Notes under the pieces: model-generated
The model's database searches: none
The model's input: only the letters and a program-made list of their open reading frames with translations
What the model was told of the DNA's origin: nothing
In this document: positions 1 to 7,975 of the stretch, piece after piece
Position numbering within the stretch: the first letter of the stretch is position 1
Layout: each line of letters opens with the position of its first letter
NCBI GenBank assembly: GCA_963836695.1
Contig: CAWIKX010000018.1
Coordinates: forward strand, 7,039-71,038
DNA: 64,000 nt
Direction: 5' to 3'
Origin: Roseiarcus sp963836695
GTDB lineage: Bacteria > Pseudomonadota > Alphaproteobacteria > Rhizobiales > Beijerinckiaceae
Program-made: the position numbers and the translations under genes

Positions 1-1326
1 CTTCGGGCGGGGCAAGCCGGGCTGTCCTCCGCGCCCGAGACGGGTCGCCCATACTGGCGCAAGCTTGCTCGGAAAGGGTTCGTTGGCTAGCCAGTGCAGG
101 CGGTAGTTGAGATTGAGCTCAGCGCCGGCGGGAATCGGGTCGGCTGGCACCCACATCGCAACCACGTTGTCGTGGATCTCGTCGTCGGTCGGAATTTCGC
201 ATAGCTGGATCGACCCCTTCCCCCAACCTTCACCACCCGGACCTGGCAATGGTTCGACCCACAGGCTCGGGCGCTTGTCGTAAAAGACGCCATCCAAATA
301 GTGATCGAACACACGGTCGCGCTGAAGGAGACCAAAGCCGCGCGGATTGTTATCGGCGAAGGCCGAAACCATGATGCGCGGTGGATTGTTGAGCGGCCGC
401 CAGAGCCGCTCGCCATTGCCCGACCACATCGCAAGACCGTCGGAGTCGTGAACCTCGGGGCGCCAGTCGATCGCGGTCTCCTTCTTGGTCTCGGAATACC
501 AATACATCGAAGTGAGGGGCGCGATGCCGAAGCGCGAAACTTGTGCGCGGGTGAACATGGTCGTCTGTATGTCCATGACCACGCCCTTGGTGCGGGTCAT
601 CAGGAACTTGAACGCGCCGACTACGGAGGGACCGTCCATCAACGCAAAGAGAGTGATCGTGTCTCCAACCCCAGGCTCGATATAGAAGTCAGTGAAATCG
701 GGAAACTCTTCCGGCCGATCCGCGACCGCAACGTCTATCGCGACGCCACGTGAAGACAGGCCATACTGCGCGAGTTCGCCGATCGAACGGAAATAGGCGG
801 CGCCAAGGAAGGCGACCCAGTCGTTTTTGTGCCAGTCGAGAGCTCCGTCTCGCGGTTCTTGGATGCGCAAACCCGCAAAACCCGCACCCTTCGGCAGATC
901 TCGCGCCGGGGAGTCGGCCGGCATGTCGAAATAGGACTGGTCGTAAACAATCTGGCGAGAATTGCCGCCGTCGATGACATGCATCTTGACCGCCTTCTGG
1001 AAAAACAGGCCAAGATGGAAAAATGTCACCGGAAATTGGCCAGGCCCGTTGGCGAACAGCGCATAATCGTTGCGGTAGCGAATTTTCCCCCATTCCTCAT
1101 AGTTGATCTTCTGCAGCACCTCTTGCGCGGGACGAGGCGGCGGAACGTACGGCGCGTGGGCGCGGTCGCGCGCCTGAGACTTGAAGAGTTCATACGAGAA
1201 CGGGACTGGGGGATCGAACTGGAGCCCATCCGCCTGAGCGCCGAATGCTTCGACGAACGGATTCAGCGTCGCAGCGGACGCAGCGGCAACCTTAAGTAGC
1301 GTGCGACGGTCAAGGCTTTCCGACAT
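1..1326 (-). CDS. Periplasmic glucan biosynthesis protein, OpgD/OpgG (MdoG) family, 3' end outside window
   Basis: The frame reads unbroken from ATG at 1326 to the window edge, giving about 442 residues of a family usually 500-540 long. The N-terminus carries a twin-arginine signal (DRRTLLK followed by an Ala-rich hydrophobic stretch), which is typical of OpgD rather than Sec-exported OpgG. The mature part reads like the MdoG fold, with segments such as LQFDPPVPFSYE near the start and SMYWYSET and DSDGLAMWSGNGERLWRPL further on. The family acts in the periplasm on the backbone of osmoregulated periplasmic glucans. It is encoded on the same strand as trmB, 65 bases downstream of trmB's stop. 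Choosing OpgD over OpgG rests only on the Tat signal. Confidence 0.9.
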   Translation of the reverse strand, partial: MSESLDRRTLLKVAAASAATLNPFVEAFGAQADGLQFDPPVPFSYELFKSQARDRAHAPYVPPPRPAQEVLQKINYEEWGKIRYRNDYALFANGPGQFPVTFFHLGLFFQKAVKMHVIDGGNSRQIVYDQSYFDMPADSPARDLPKGAGFAGLRIQEPRDGALDWHKNDWVAFLGAAYFRSIGELAQYGLSSRGVAIDVAVADRPEEFPDFTDFYIEPGVGDTITLFALMDGPSVVGAFKFLMTRTKGVVMDIQTTMFTRAQVSRFGIAPLTSMYWYSETKKETAIDWRPEVHDSDGLAMWSGNGERLWRPLNNPPRIMVSAFADNNPRGFGLLQRDRVFDHYLDGVFYDKRPSLWVEPLPGPGGEGWGKGSIQLCEIPTDDEIHDNVVAMWVPADPIPAGAELNLNYRLHWLANEPFPSKLAPVWATRLGRGGQPGLPRPK

Positions 1327-1391
1327 CAAGAACCTCGTCGATCGACGGTCGGCTTACGTGATTCTCCTTGCGGAGAGAATGCCCCGTCTTC

Positions 1392-2090
1392 TCACAGACG
1401 CACGAAAGTAAGGTAAACCGAGCTCCGGCCCTCCGAGCGCGCTTTGGCCTCATAGCGTGTTGGACGCCATTCGGGCCAGGGCTGGCGCCAATCGTCCGCT
1501 CGACTGGCCGCCCAGCGGAAATGCGGAGAAGCGAGAAACCGAGACAGTGTCCAACCCGCATAGTCGTCGATGTCGGTTGCGAAACGTACCTGGGCTTCGC
1601 TGCGCATGACTCGCGCGAGCGCTGCAATCAGGTTCGGAGAAACGACGCGGCGCTTGTGATGGCGCCGTTTGGGCCACGGGTCCGGGTACAGCATAAAAAC
1701 GCGCGAAAAGAAGGCGTCGGGAACCGCCTCGATCACCGCCTGGGCGTCGCCGAGCCGCACGCGCACGTTGGAAACGCCCTCCCGCTTGAACCCTGCGAGC
1801 GCAGCGACGACCCCGTTGAGAAACGGCTCACAGCCAACAAACCCAACTTGCGGGTTGGCTTTCGCCTGCTCCACAAGATGTTCGCCCGCGCCAAACCCGA
1901 TCTCGAGCCACATTTCTGCTGGCGGGGCGGCGAACGCATGTCCCGCGGCCAACTCCTCCGGCGTAATTGAAAACAGCGGCAGCGCTTCGGCGAGCAAAAG
2001 CTTCTGGCCCGTTCGAAGCGCTTTTCCGCGGCTGCGCCCGTATAGGGCGCGGGATAGCCGGGGCCTCTCGCGTCCGCCGACATCGGTCAT
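1392..2090 (-). CDS. trmB: tRNA (guanine-N7-)-methyltransferase
   Basis: This 232-aa protein has the TrmB layout. A SAM-binding segment with LEIGFGAGEHL lies near residue 62, GCEPFLNGV follows, and the family signature around FMLYPDPWPKRRHHKRR comes later. The C-terminus ends in the substrate-binding TRYEAKA stretch. TrmB makes m7G46 in the variable loop of tRNAs. The gene follows metK on the same strand, separated by 24 bases, so it sits next to the enzyme that makes its methyl donor. Length and motifs are normal. Confidence 0.96.
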   Translation of the reverse strand: MTDVGGRERPRLSRALYGRSRGKALRTGQKLLLAEALPLFSITPEELAAGHAFAAPPAEMWLEIGFGAGEHLVEQAKANPQVGFVGCEPFLNGVVAALAGFKREGVSNVRVRLGDAQAVIEAVPDAFFSRVFMLYPDPWPKRRHHKRRVVSPNLIAALARVMRSEAQVRFATDIDDYAGWTLSRFLASPHFRWAASRADDWRQPWPEWRPTRYEAKARSEGRSSVYLTFVRL

Positions 2091-2114
2091 GGGACACGCG
2101 CGAGGGACTGCCGA

Positions 2115-3302
2115 TCAGGCGATATTGCGCAGCGTATCCGCGAGATCGGTCTTTTCCCAGGAAAAGCCGCCGTCCGCCTCCGGCGCGCGCCCGAAATGGC
2201 CGTAGGACGATGTCCGCGCGAAGATCGGGCGGTTCAGGCTGAGATGTTCGCGAATGCCCCGCGGACTCAGGTTCATGACGTCCGTGAGCGCGGTCTCAAG
2301 CTTCGCCTCATCGACGCGCCCCGTCTCATGCAAATTCGCGTAAATGGAGAGTGGCCGCGCCACCCCGATGGCGTAGGAAAGCTGTATAGTGCAGCGATCG
2401 GCCAAGTCGGCCGCGACCACATTCTTGGCGAGATAGCGCGCCGCATATGCCGCCGAACGATCAACCTTTGTGGGGTCCTTGCCGGAAAAAGCGCCCCCGC
2501 CATGGGGCGCCGATCCACCGTAGGTGTCGACGATGATCTTTCGGCCCGTTAGGCCGCAGTCGCCGTCAGGACCGCCTATGAAGAATTTTCCGGTTGGATT
2601 AACGTGCCAAACCGTTTTCGGCGTGATCCAACCCTCGGGAAGCGCCGCCTTGACGTATGGGCGCACGAGGTCAGCGACATCCTCGGAAGTTAGCGACTCG
2701 ACCAAATGCTGGTGGGATACGACGATCTGGGTCGCCTCAACCGGTTTGCCGTTTTGATAGCGGACGGTAACTTGACTTTTGGCGTCCGGTCCCAGGGTCT
2801 TTTCGGCGCCGGAATGACGAGCCTTTGAGATCCCTCTCAGGATCTCGTGGGAATAATACAGCGGCGCCGGCATGAATTCCGGCGTTTCGCGGCACGCGTA
2901 ACCGAACATAATCCCTTGGTCGCCCGCCCCCTCGTCCTTATTTCCGCCCGCGTCTACGCCTTGCGCAATGTCCGCCGACTGGGCGTGCAACAACACCTCG
3001 ACCTTGGCGTCGCGCCAATGAAAACCATCCTGCTCGTAGCCGATGTCCTTGATCGCGTTGCGGACCGTCGCCTCTATCTCTTCATTGGAGATTTTCGGCC
3101 CGCGAACTTCGCCGGCAAGAGTTACTCGATTGGTCGTGGCTAAAGTCTCGCAAGCGACCCGAATTTGGTAAGGATCGATGCCCGCTTTGGAGCCTGCACG
3201 AAAGAACAGATCAACAATCTCATCGGAAATGCGGTCGCAAACCTTGTCTGGATGCCCTTCAGACACAGATTCACTTGTGAACTCGTAATTTTGACGAGCC
3301 AT
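2115..3302 (-). CDS. metK: S-adenosylmethionine synthetase
   Basis: The 395-aa product starts MARQNYEFTSESVSEGHPDK, the standard N-terminus of MetK. It contains the nucleotide-binding GDQGIMFGYA loop and the GGGAFSGKDPTKVDRSAAY segment that binds ATP, Mg2+ and K+. It makes SAM from methionine and ATP. The gene lies between an HTH regulator gene upstream and trmB downstream, all on the minus strand, an arrangement common in Rhizobiales. The length is normal. I looked in the 127-base leader for a SAM riboswitch and did not recognise one. Confidence 0.98.
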   Translation of the reverse strand: MARQNYEFTSESVSEGHPDKVCDRISDEIVDLFFRAGSKAGIDPYQIRVACETLATTNRVTLAGEVRGPKISNEEIEATVRNAIKDIGYEQDGFHWRDAKVEVLLHAQSADIAQGVDAGGNKDEGAGDQGIMFGYACRETPEFMPAPLYYSHEILRGISKARHSGAEKTLGPDAKSQVTVRYQNGKPVEATQIVVSHQHLVESLTSEDVADLVRPYVKAALPEGWITPKTVWHVNPTGKFFIGGPDGDCGLTGRKIIVDTYGGSAPHGGGAFSGKDPTKVDRSAAYAARYLAKNVVAADLADRCTIQLSYAIGVARPLSIYANLHETGRVDEAKLETALTDVMNLSPRGIREHLSLNRPIFARTSSYGHFGRAPEADGGFSWEKTDLADTLRNIA

Positions 3303-3421
3303 ATGAACGATCTCCTGCCGGCGTCTTTCGCCACGAACCTTGCAGCCGCAGGGTCGCCCTCGGCCGCACGCGGCTGCTTTTGACAGCGGTCGTTCGGTCC
3401 GTCAAGCCGTTCTGGCTGGTT

Positions 3422-3439
3422 CGTTCGATTTATCGAACG
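3422..3439. promoter_or_regulatory. 18-bp near-perfect palindrome between HTH gene and metK
   Basis: CGTTCGAT and ATCGAACG form 8-bp arms around a 2-base spacer. The palindrome overlaps the stop codon of the HTH gene and lies about 120 bases before the metK start. A further CGTTCGG copy of half the site occurs nearby at about 3391. It could be an operator or an mRNA hairpin. Coding constraint on one arm is a simpler explanation I cannot exclude. Confidence 0.35.
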
Positions 3440-3855
3440 GCCAACTCGTCCGCGACTTCGTCTTGCGGCGACGCCAACGCAATCACCAGGTCAACGATGC
3501 GCCGTCGCACCTTGGGATCGCGAACTCGGAGAAACGCGCGGTTGAGCTGAAGGCCTTCCGTCGAAGCGAGGAAATCGACGACGTAGGATTGCGAGGATTC
3601 CTCGGCGAAGCCCGGCTCCGCCAAATCCGTTGGCGCGCCTTCGAAGAAATAGCCGGGCGAAACTTCGAGCACGCGGGCGGTGTGCTGAAGGCGACTGGCG
3701 CTGATGCGGTTGGAGCCTTTCTCGTATTTTTGGACCTGCTGGAACGTCACGCCGAGCAGCTCCCCCAGTTTGCTCTGGCTCATGCCGAGCATCGTTCTCC
3801 GCATTCGCAATCGCGCGCCAACATAGACGTCGACGATGTTGGACACCTTGGACAT
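3430..3855 (-). CDS. XRE/Cro-CI family HTH transcriptional regulator
   Basis: The N-terminal third is a classic helix-turn-helix (GARLRMRRTMLGMSQSKLGELLGVTFQQVQKYEKG, given here only as its limits: residues about 13-48). The C-terminal part is a short alpha-helical tail of the type found in small alphaproteobacterial regulators of the SinR/Cro-like group. I chose ATG 3855 (141 aa) because family members are about 140 aa and begin at this point. Upstream in-frame starts at 3876 and 3882 also exist, and the latter has a weak AGG about 7 bases before it. The gene sits between lnt and metK on the same strand, a conserved Rhizobiales position. The target genes are unknown. Confidence 0.88.
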   Translation of the reverse strand: MSKVSNIVDVYVGARLRMRRTMLGMSQSKLGELLGVTFQQVQKYEKGSNRISASRLQHTARVLEVSPGYFFEGAPTDLAEPGFAEESSQSYVVDFLASTEGLQLNRAFLRVRDPKVRRRIVDLVIALASPQDEVADELAVR

Positions 3856-3979
3856 AATCTTGAACTCGTGCCCCATAGCCATCGCAGCGCCTGAGTGAGG
3901 AATCAGTGACCTAAGGGAATGAGATAGCTGACACTCGGATAACGCGCAAGGGTGCATTTTTACAATCGGCGGTGTTCCT

Positions 3980-5602
3980 TTACCCCCGATCCTTTCCCTT
4001 GAGAGCCGCCGCCAGAAAGGCCAACCCGATCAGCATTGCGCCAACCGATCCCAGCCGGGATTGCAACGTAGGCGCGAGCGCCTTGGGCAGTTCGGCGTCC
4101 AGCACGCCCTCCGCCCCGAGCGGAGCGACCGCGATTTCCCGCCCGAAACCGTCAAGCACCGCCGAAATGCCGGTATTGGCGTCGCGAACGAGCGGAAGTC
4201 CGAGTTCGATCGCCCGCAACCGCGCCTGCGCAAAGTGTTGATACGGCCCCGGCGTCAGACCGAACCAGGCGTCGTCGGTGACGTTGAGGAGCCACCCCGG
4301 GCGCGCGGCGCCGGATAAGAGATCCCCAATCTCGATCGGGAAGATCGCCTCGTAGCAGATGAGCGGCATTGCGTCCGGCAGGCCCGGAATACGAAGGATC
4401 CGTCGGCCCGAGCCGGCCTCGAAGCCGCCAGGAATGTCGACCATCTGCTCAATATGCGCCCACTCGATCAGGCTTGCGAACGGCATATATTCGCCGAACG
4501 GCACCAGATGCTGCTTGTCGTAGCGCTGCGCCGAGAGCCCGTTGCGGCCGACAATTTCGATCGAATTGAAGTAGCGCGGCGGTCCGTCTCCGTCCTCGCG
4601 GCGCGCCGCGCCGGTGATCAGCGTCGCGCCATCCTTAAGGAAGTCGACGATCTGGGAAAGCGCCAGCGGGTCGCGCCCCAAAATGAATGGAAACGCCGAC
4701 TCGGGCCAGATCAGGTGCGTAACGTCGCGAATTCCGGATCGATCGGGCGAGGTCGCGCGCTCCGAAAGGTCGAAATAGCGGCGCAGGATCGCTTGGCTGT
4801 TTTGCGGGCCGAAAGTGTTGTCGTCCTGGGCGACGTTGGGCTGGATGAGGCGCAGTTTCACCCCCGGCAAGGTCGCGCTCGGGGGCGCCGTCAGCCGGAA
4901 CTCGCCAAAGGCGGCAAGCAGAACGAGCGCAAGCGCCGCGACGATCGTCGGCGCCGGATCGAACCGGTTGTCGCTCACCCGCCAGAGCGTCGCAGGCGCC
5001 GCGAAGATCGCGATTGTGAGAAAGGTGAGCCCGTGCAGGCCGACGAGCGAGGCGGTCTGGGCAAGCGCCAGATTGACGCCGAGCGCCATCCCGAGGTCGT
5101 TCCAGGGGAAGCCGGTAAACAGGAGGCCGCGCGCCCATTCCGCCAACCCAAGCCCAAAGGCGAGGGCGAAAATGCGCATCGGTCCCGGCGACCACAAGAG
5201 GCGCGCGAGCGCGAAGCCTGCGGCCGGAAAGATGGCGAGCACGGCCGGCAGCGCCACAACCGCAAGCGGCAGCGCCCAGGCGAATTTGTCGGCCTCGACC
5301 AGAAGCGCCGAGCCGATCCACCAGAGGCCGGCGAGAAAATAGCCGAAGCCCATCCACCAGCCGGCGCCGAACGCCGCCCGCAGCGACGCCGCCAGAGGCC
5401 GGCCGGCTCGGTAGTCTTGCGCGCCGTCGATCAGCCAGACGGCGACGGCCAACGGGATGGCGATCAACGGAAAAATCGAAAATGGCGGCAGCGCCAGCGC
5501 CCCGGCAGCCCCGGAGATGAAGGCGATGGCGCGTCGGCGCCAGCCCCAGGAGAGAATGACGCCCTCGATGAGCGAGGCCAGCCCATTGGCGCGGGGCAAC
5601 AT
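3980..5602 (-). CDS. lnt: Apolipoprotein N-acyltransferase
   Basis: The protein has five to six N-terminal hydrophobic segments followed by a nitrilase-type domain. Catalytic elements of that domain are visible: the Glu in the VPFGEYMPF segment, the Lys region, and the Cys in PLICYEAIFP. A C-terminal membrane segment (GAMLIGLAFLAAAL) closes the protein. Lnt N-acylates the terminal Cys of lipoproteins in the inner membrane. I chose ATG 5602 (540 aa) because homologues start shortly before the SWGWRRR segment. In-frame starts at 5641 and further upstream would add poorly conserved residues. In related genomes corC lies directly upstream; here 9.8 kb of other DNA intervenes. Confidence 0.95.
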   Translation of the reverse strand: MLPRANGLASLIEGVILSWGWRRRAIAFISGAAGALALPPFSIFPLIAIPLAVAVWLIDGAQDYRAGRPLAASLRAAFGAGWWMGFGYFLAGLWWIGSALLVEADKFAWALPLAVVALPAVLAIFPAAGFALARLLWSPGPMRIFALAFGLGLAEWARGLLFTGFPWNDLGMALGVNLALAQTASLVGLHGLTFLTIAIFAAPATLWRVSDNRFDPAPTIVAALALVLLAAFGEFRLTAPPSATLPGVKLRLIQPNVAQDDNTFGPQNSQAILRRYFDLSERATSPDRSGIRDVTHLIWPESAFPFILGRDPLALSQIVDFLKDGATLITGAARREDGDGPPRYFNSIEIVGRNGLSAQRYDKQHLVPFGEYMPFASLIEWAHIEQMVDIPGGFEAGSGRRILRIPGLPDAMPLICYEAIFPIEIGDLLSGAARPGWLLNVTDDAWFGLTPGPYQHFAQARLRAIELGLPLVRDANTGISAVLDGFGREIAVAPLGAEGVLDAELPKALAPTLQSRLGSVGAMLIGLAFLAAALKGKDRG

Positions 5603-5848
5603 CGTGGAATCGGCAACGCTCAAGGAGTAGCCTTTCCTCATCGGTCGAATCGCCATTTCCGACCATAGCCCGAACCCCGGCTCAGGTTCGACTCTGGGTT
5701 TGGTCCACGCAACTCGCGCGCGAGTCTGGAGCGCGAGCCTTGAGTGGGGCCGGCCATGCCGGCCTTCGTACCTGGCTTGGCCCCTTTTGTGCAACCTCTG
5801 GGCGAGTTGCGGCGAAGCAAAACGAAATAAAACCTGGCTAAAACGGCC

Positions 5849-5886
5849 TAAACGCTAGTAAATTAGCTTCGATTTACTAGCGTTTA
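5849..5886. repeat. Perfect 15-bp inverted repeat with 8-base loop
   Basis: TAAACGCTAGTAAAT at 5849-5863 is matched exactly by ATTTACTAGCGTTTA at 5872-5886, separated by TAGCTTCG. It lies in AT-rich sequence about 250 bases upstream of lnt, at the edge of the accessory block. No T-run follows, so a simple intrinsic terminator is unlikely. A repressor operator, recombination site or element end would all fit. Confidence 0.75.
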
Positions 5887-5982
5887 CTTCGGCGAATTGT
5901 GACTTTTCAATGGGTTATAAGCGAAAAAATTAAAAAAATTTGGCTCGTCTCTCCACTCGCCCTTGAGGTTGCGCGCGGGGCC

Positions 5983-6493
5983 TCAAAGGGACATCCATTG
6001 AGCAGCCTCGCTCTGGCCTTCCGGCTGCGTCCTGCCCGCTGCCGCCGGGTGAGCCGCAGCCTCGTCGGCGGGAATCTCGTCGATTGCCTCCCGAAGGATC
6101 GCCAGCCGCGTCGGCTCTGGCCTCCTTTGCCCGGAGGTTGTCGACCACGCGATTGATCTTGTCCATGAGCTTCTTGCGCGCATCGTCGTCATAGGCCTGG
6201 TTGGCGCTCGCGACGACCTGATAGCGGTCCAGCCGGTCGATCGCCTTGAGGTAAGGACCGATCGCCGAAATATCGCCCGCCGCAATGGCCTCGGCCCCGA
6301 GTTGCACCGCAGGCGCCAAGCGGTCCAGTTGCAGCTTTGCGTGCTCGGCGCCGCTGTCGACCGCACGTTTCTTCAGCACCTCCGAGACGATCTGCCGGAT
6401 GCGGTCGCGGCCGACGCCCTCTTCCTCCGCGATTTCATCATAGCCCCAGCCCTCGCGCAGCCGGGCGAAGACGCGCCGGCGTCTGAGAACCAT
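5983..6493 (-). pseudogene. HTH protein resembling a phage terminase small subunit, frameshifted
   Basis: The N-terminal two-thirds reads as a helical DNA-binding protein with an HTH segment (GWGYDEIAEEEGVGRDRIRQI, residues about 15-36) followed by helices around KLQLDRLAPAVQLGAEA and KAIDRLDRYQ. At about 6110-6130 the frame appears to shift: the original frame becomes Gly/Arg-rich nonsense, while the -1 frame gives a sensible RLAILREAIDEIPADEA tail ending at 5983. Phage small terminase is my best guess from the architecture, but no large terminase or other phage gene follows. Downstream there is only AT-rich sequence. TTG 6508 is an alternative start. Confidence 0.5.
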
Positions 6494-6508
6494 GCCATGC
6501 GCGCCCAA

Positions 6509-7327
6509 CCGCCGGCGTCGGCTCGGCGGTGTTTCCTAAGATCCATGCTGAAATCTCCTTCAACGCGGCCGCATACCGGAAAACGCCTCAGAATAGCATA
6601 CTTTCGGAAATCCGTAAATTACATGCTTCGATAGGCTTCCGCCGAATAGACACTTCGGGAGAGAAAGAACTGATAAATCCGCCTCTTAACGATGGCATCG
6701 GAAACTTTGAGCATCATGGCCGGGCTTGTCCCGGCCATCCACGAGCGCGGCCGCAATGGCCGACAGCAAAGGCTCATCCGACGCGCCGCGGACAGTTCAG
6801 CCTGCCGAACAGGCGGATAGCCGGTACAAGCCCGGCGATAACGACAGGATATAGCGAAGCTGCTCTCTTCCGGGCGCGTTCGCGGTGCGCAACCCCGCCG
6901 TCTCGAAGCGAGCCCGACTCGTTGCCTCACGCTGATGTCCGCTTGAACAAGGCTCGGGAGCGCGCTTGGCGAGGTGGGCTTCCCGGCGCTCTGGGACAAG
7001 GCGGTTCCCCCTCCCGGGCTCGAAAAGGGACTGAAGAGCCAATGTTCGAATCCTATCGGGCGCGCCGCTTCGGAACAAAACCGGGCGCTCCTATATTGTT
7101 GCAATACGGATTGATTTGAGGGAACGCTTTGGATGAGGTCGGACGCACTTTCCGCCGACCCGAGACGATCGATCAGACATCTGAAAGGCCGCATCGCACG
7201 AGCGAATGCTCGAGGCGCGCGCCGTAAGCTTGATCTCAGGCGCCCAATCGGAATACGTAGGTCAAGAAAAAACTCGAAAACTCAATATTGAGCGGTAGCG
7301 GCTCACAAAGCTAAAGGAGTTGGTCTC
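6509..7327. other. Non-coding stretch with dispersed palindromes
   Basis: I see no convincing gene here. ORFs in all frames have erratic composition and cross the repeat below. The stretch holds a repeat cluster at 6716-6850 and, at about 7045-7075, a degenerate tRNA T-arm-like sequence (GTTCGAATC). The final part, at about 7312-7327, carries AAAGGAG, the ribosome binding site for the next gene. Confidence 0.6.
6716..6850. repeat. Dispersed palindromic repeat, Rhizobiales type
   Basis: ATGGCCGGG (6716-6724) and CCCGGCCAT (6730-6738) form a perfect 9-bp hairpin around CTTGT. About 90 bases on, at about 6822-6846, a related imperfect hairpin (ATAGCCGG, TACAA, GCCCGGCGAT) appears in inverted orientation. 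Such GGCCGGGCTTGTCCCGGCC units are scattered between genes in many Rhizobiales genomes. Confidence 0.7.
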
Positions 7328-7829
7328 ATGCCATTCAGCACTCTTCTTTTGTCCACGGCGACGGTCGGAATGACAACGCTGACGTTCGCCATCGCTGCTC
7401 CAGCATCGGCGCAAGAGCATTATGGGCAGAGACATTACACGCACACGCATTACCATCATTACGCGCATTCCCACTATCGCCACTACGCCCATTATAACGA
7501 GGGTCGTCAGATCATCGTTCACCGCAGAAACAACGCTCGTGCCGGCCCAAGGCTACGTCTGGGGACCCGTGGGGGCGGTCGGCACTGTCGTGGGCGGAAC
7601 CGGCTATGCGGTCGGGGGAGTATTTACCGGCGCTGGTATGATCGTCGAGGGGGTCGTAGGGGGAGTGCTTGGCGGCGTGGCGGCTCTCTTCGGCTCCCCG
7701 CCTCCGTCGACCTACGCATACGGCGCCCCTTTCGCCGCGCCGTTCAATGGGGCTGGGACAGTGGCCGTGGCGCCGTTCCAGGCAGTGGGTGGCGCTTTCG
7801 GAGCGCCGGTCTCCCACCCCGTCTACTGA
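7328..7829 (+). pseudogene. Exported His/Tyr-rich, Gly-rich protein, frameshifted
   Basis: The first frame starts at ATG 7328 behind a good AAAGGAG site. It encodes a Sec signal peptide cleaved near APASA-QEH, then a His/Tyr-rich stretch of HYxHY-like repeats to about residue 60. Between about 7505 and 7540 the sensible reading moves to the +1 frame, which gives a Gly/Val-rich glycine-zipper-like hydrophobic domain (GYVWGPVGAVGTVVGG) and a Pro/Ala/Phe-rich tail ending at 7829. The joined protein would be about 167 aa. I do not know its function; the His-rich part could bind metal. The original frame runs on into a meaningless tail. Confidence 0.6.
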
Positions 7830-7975
7830 GCCGCTTCCGGCTACGGCTTCGCTCGACCATATACGCGGTCGCGCCCGATAAGCTCGGGTGCGGCCGGATA
7901 ACCTGCATTCGTTCTCAGATGAACGTGCTTCCGCTCATGGAATCCCGCGGTCGGAAGCTCGCTTCTCGTATCTTC

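Noticed and set aside
3303..3429. A SAM riboswitch in the metK leader
   Set aside because: Only the 18-bp palindrome stands out. No known SAM-riboswitch core is visible.
4454..5668. A 404-residue plus-strand ORF over lnt
   Set aside because: It is an Arg-rich antisense shadow of lnt with no motifs.
7045..7085. A tRNA gene
   Set aside because: Only the T-loop looks right. T-stem pairing fails and no anticodon or D-arm precedes it, so I did not list it as a tRNA.
6619..7194. A 191-residue minus-strand ORF in the non-coding stretch
   Set aside because: It crosses the palindromic repeats and has an erratic amino-acid mix with no family features.
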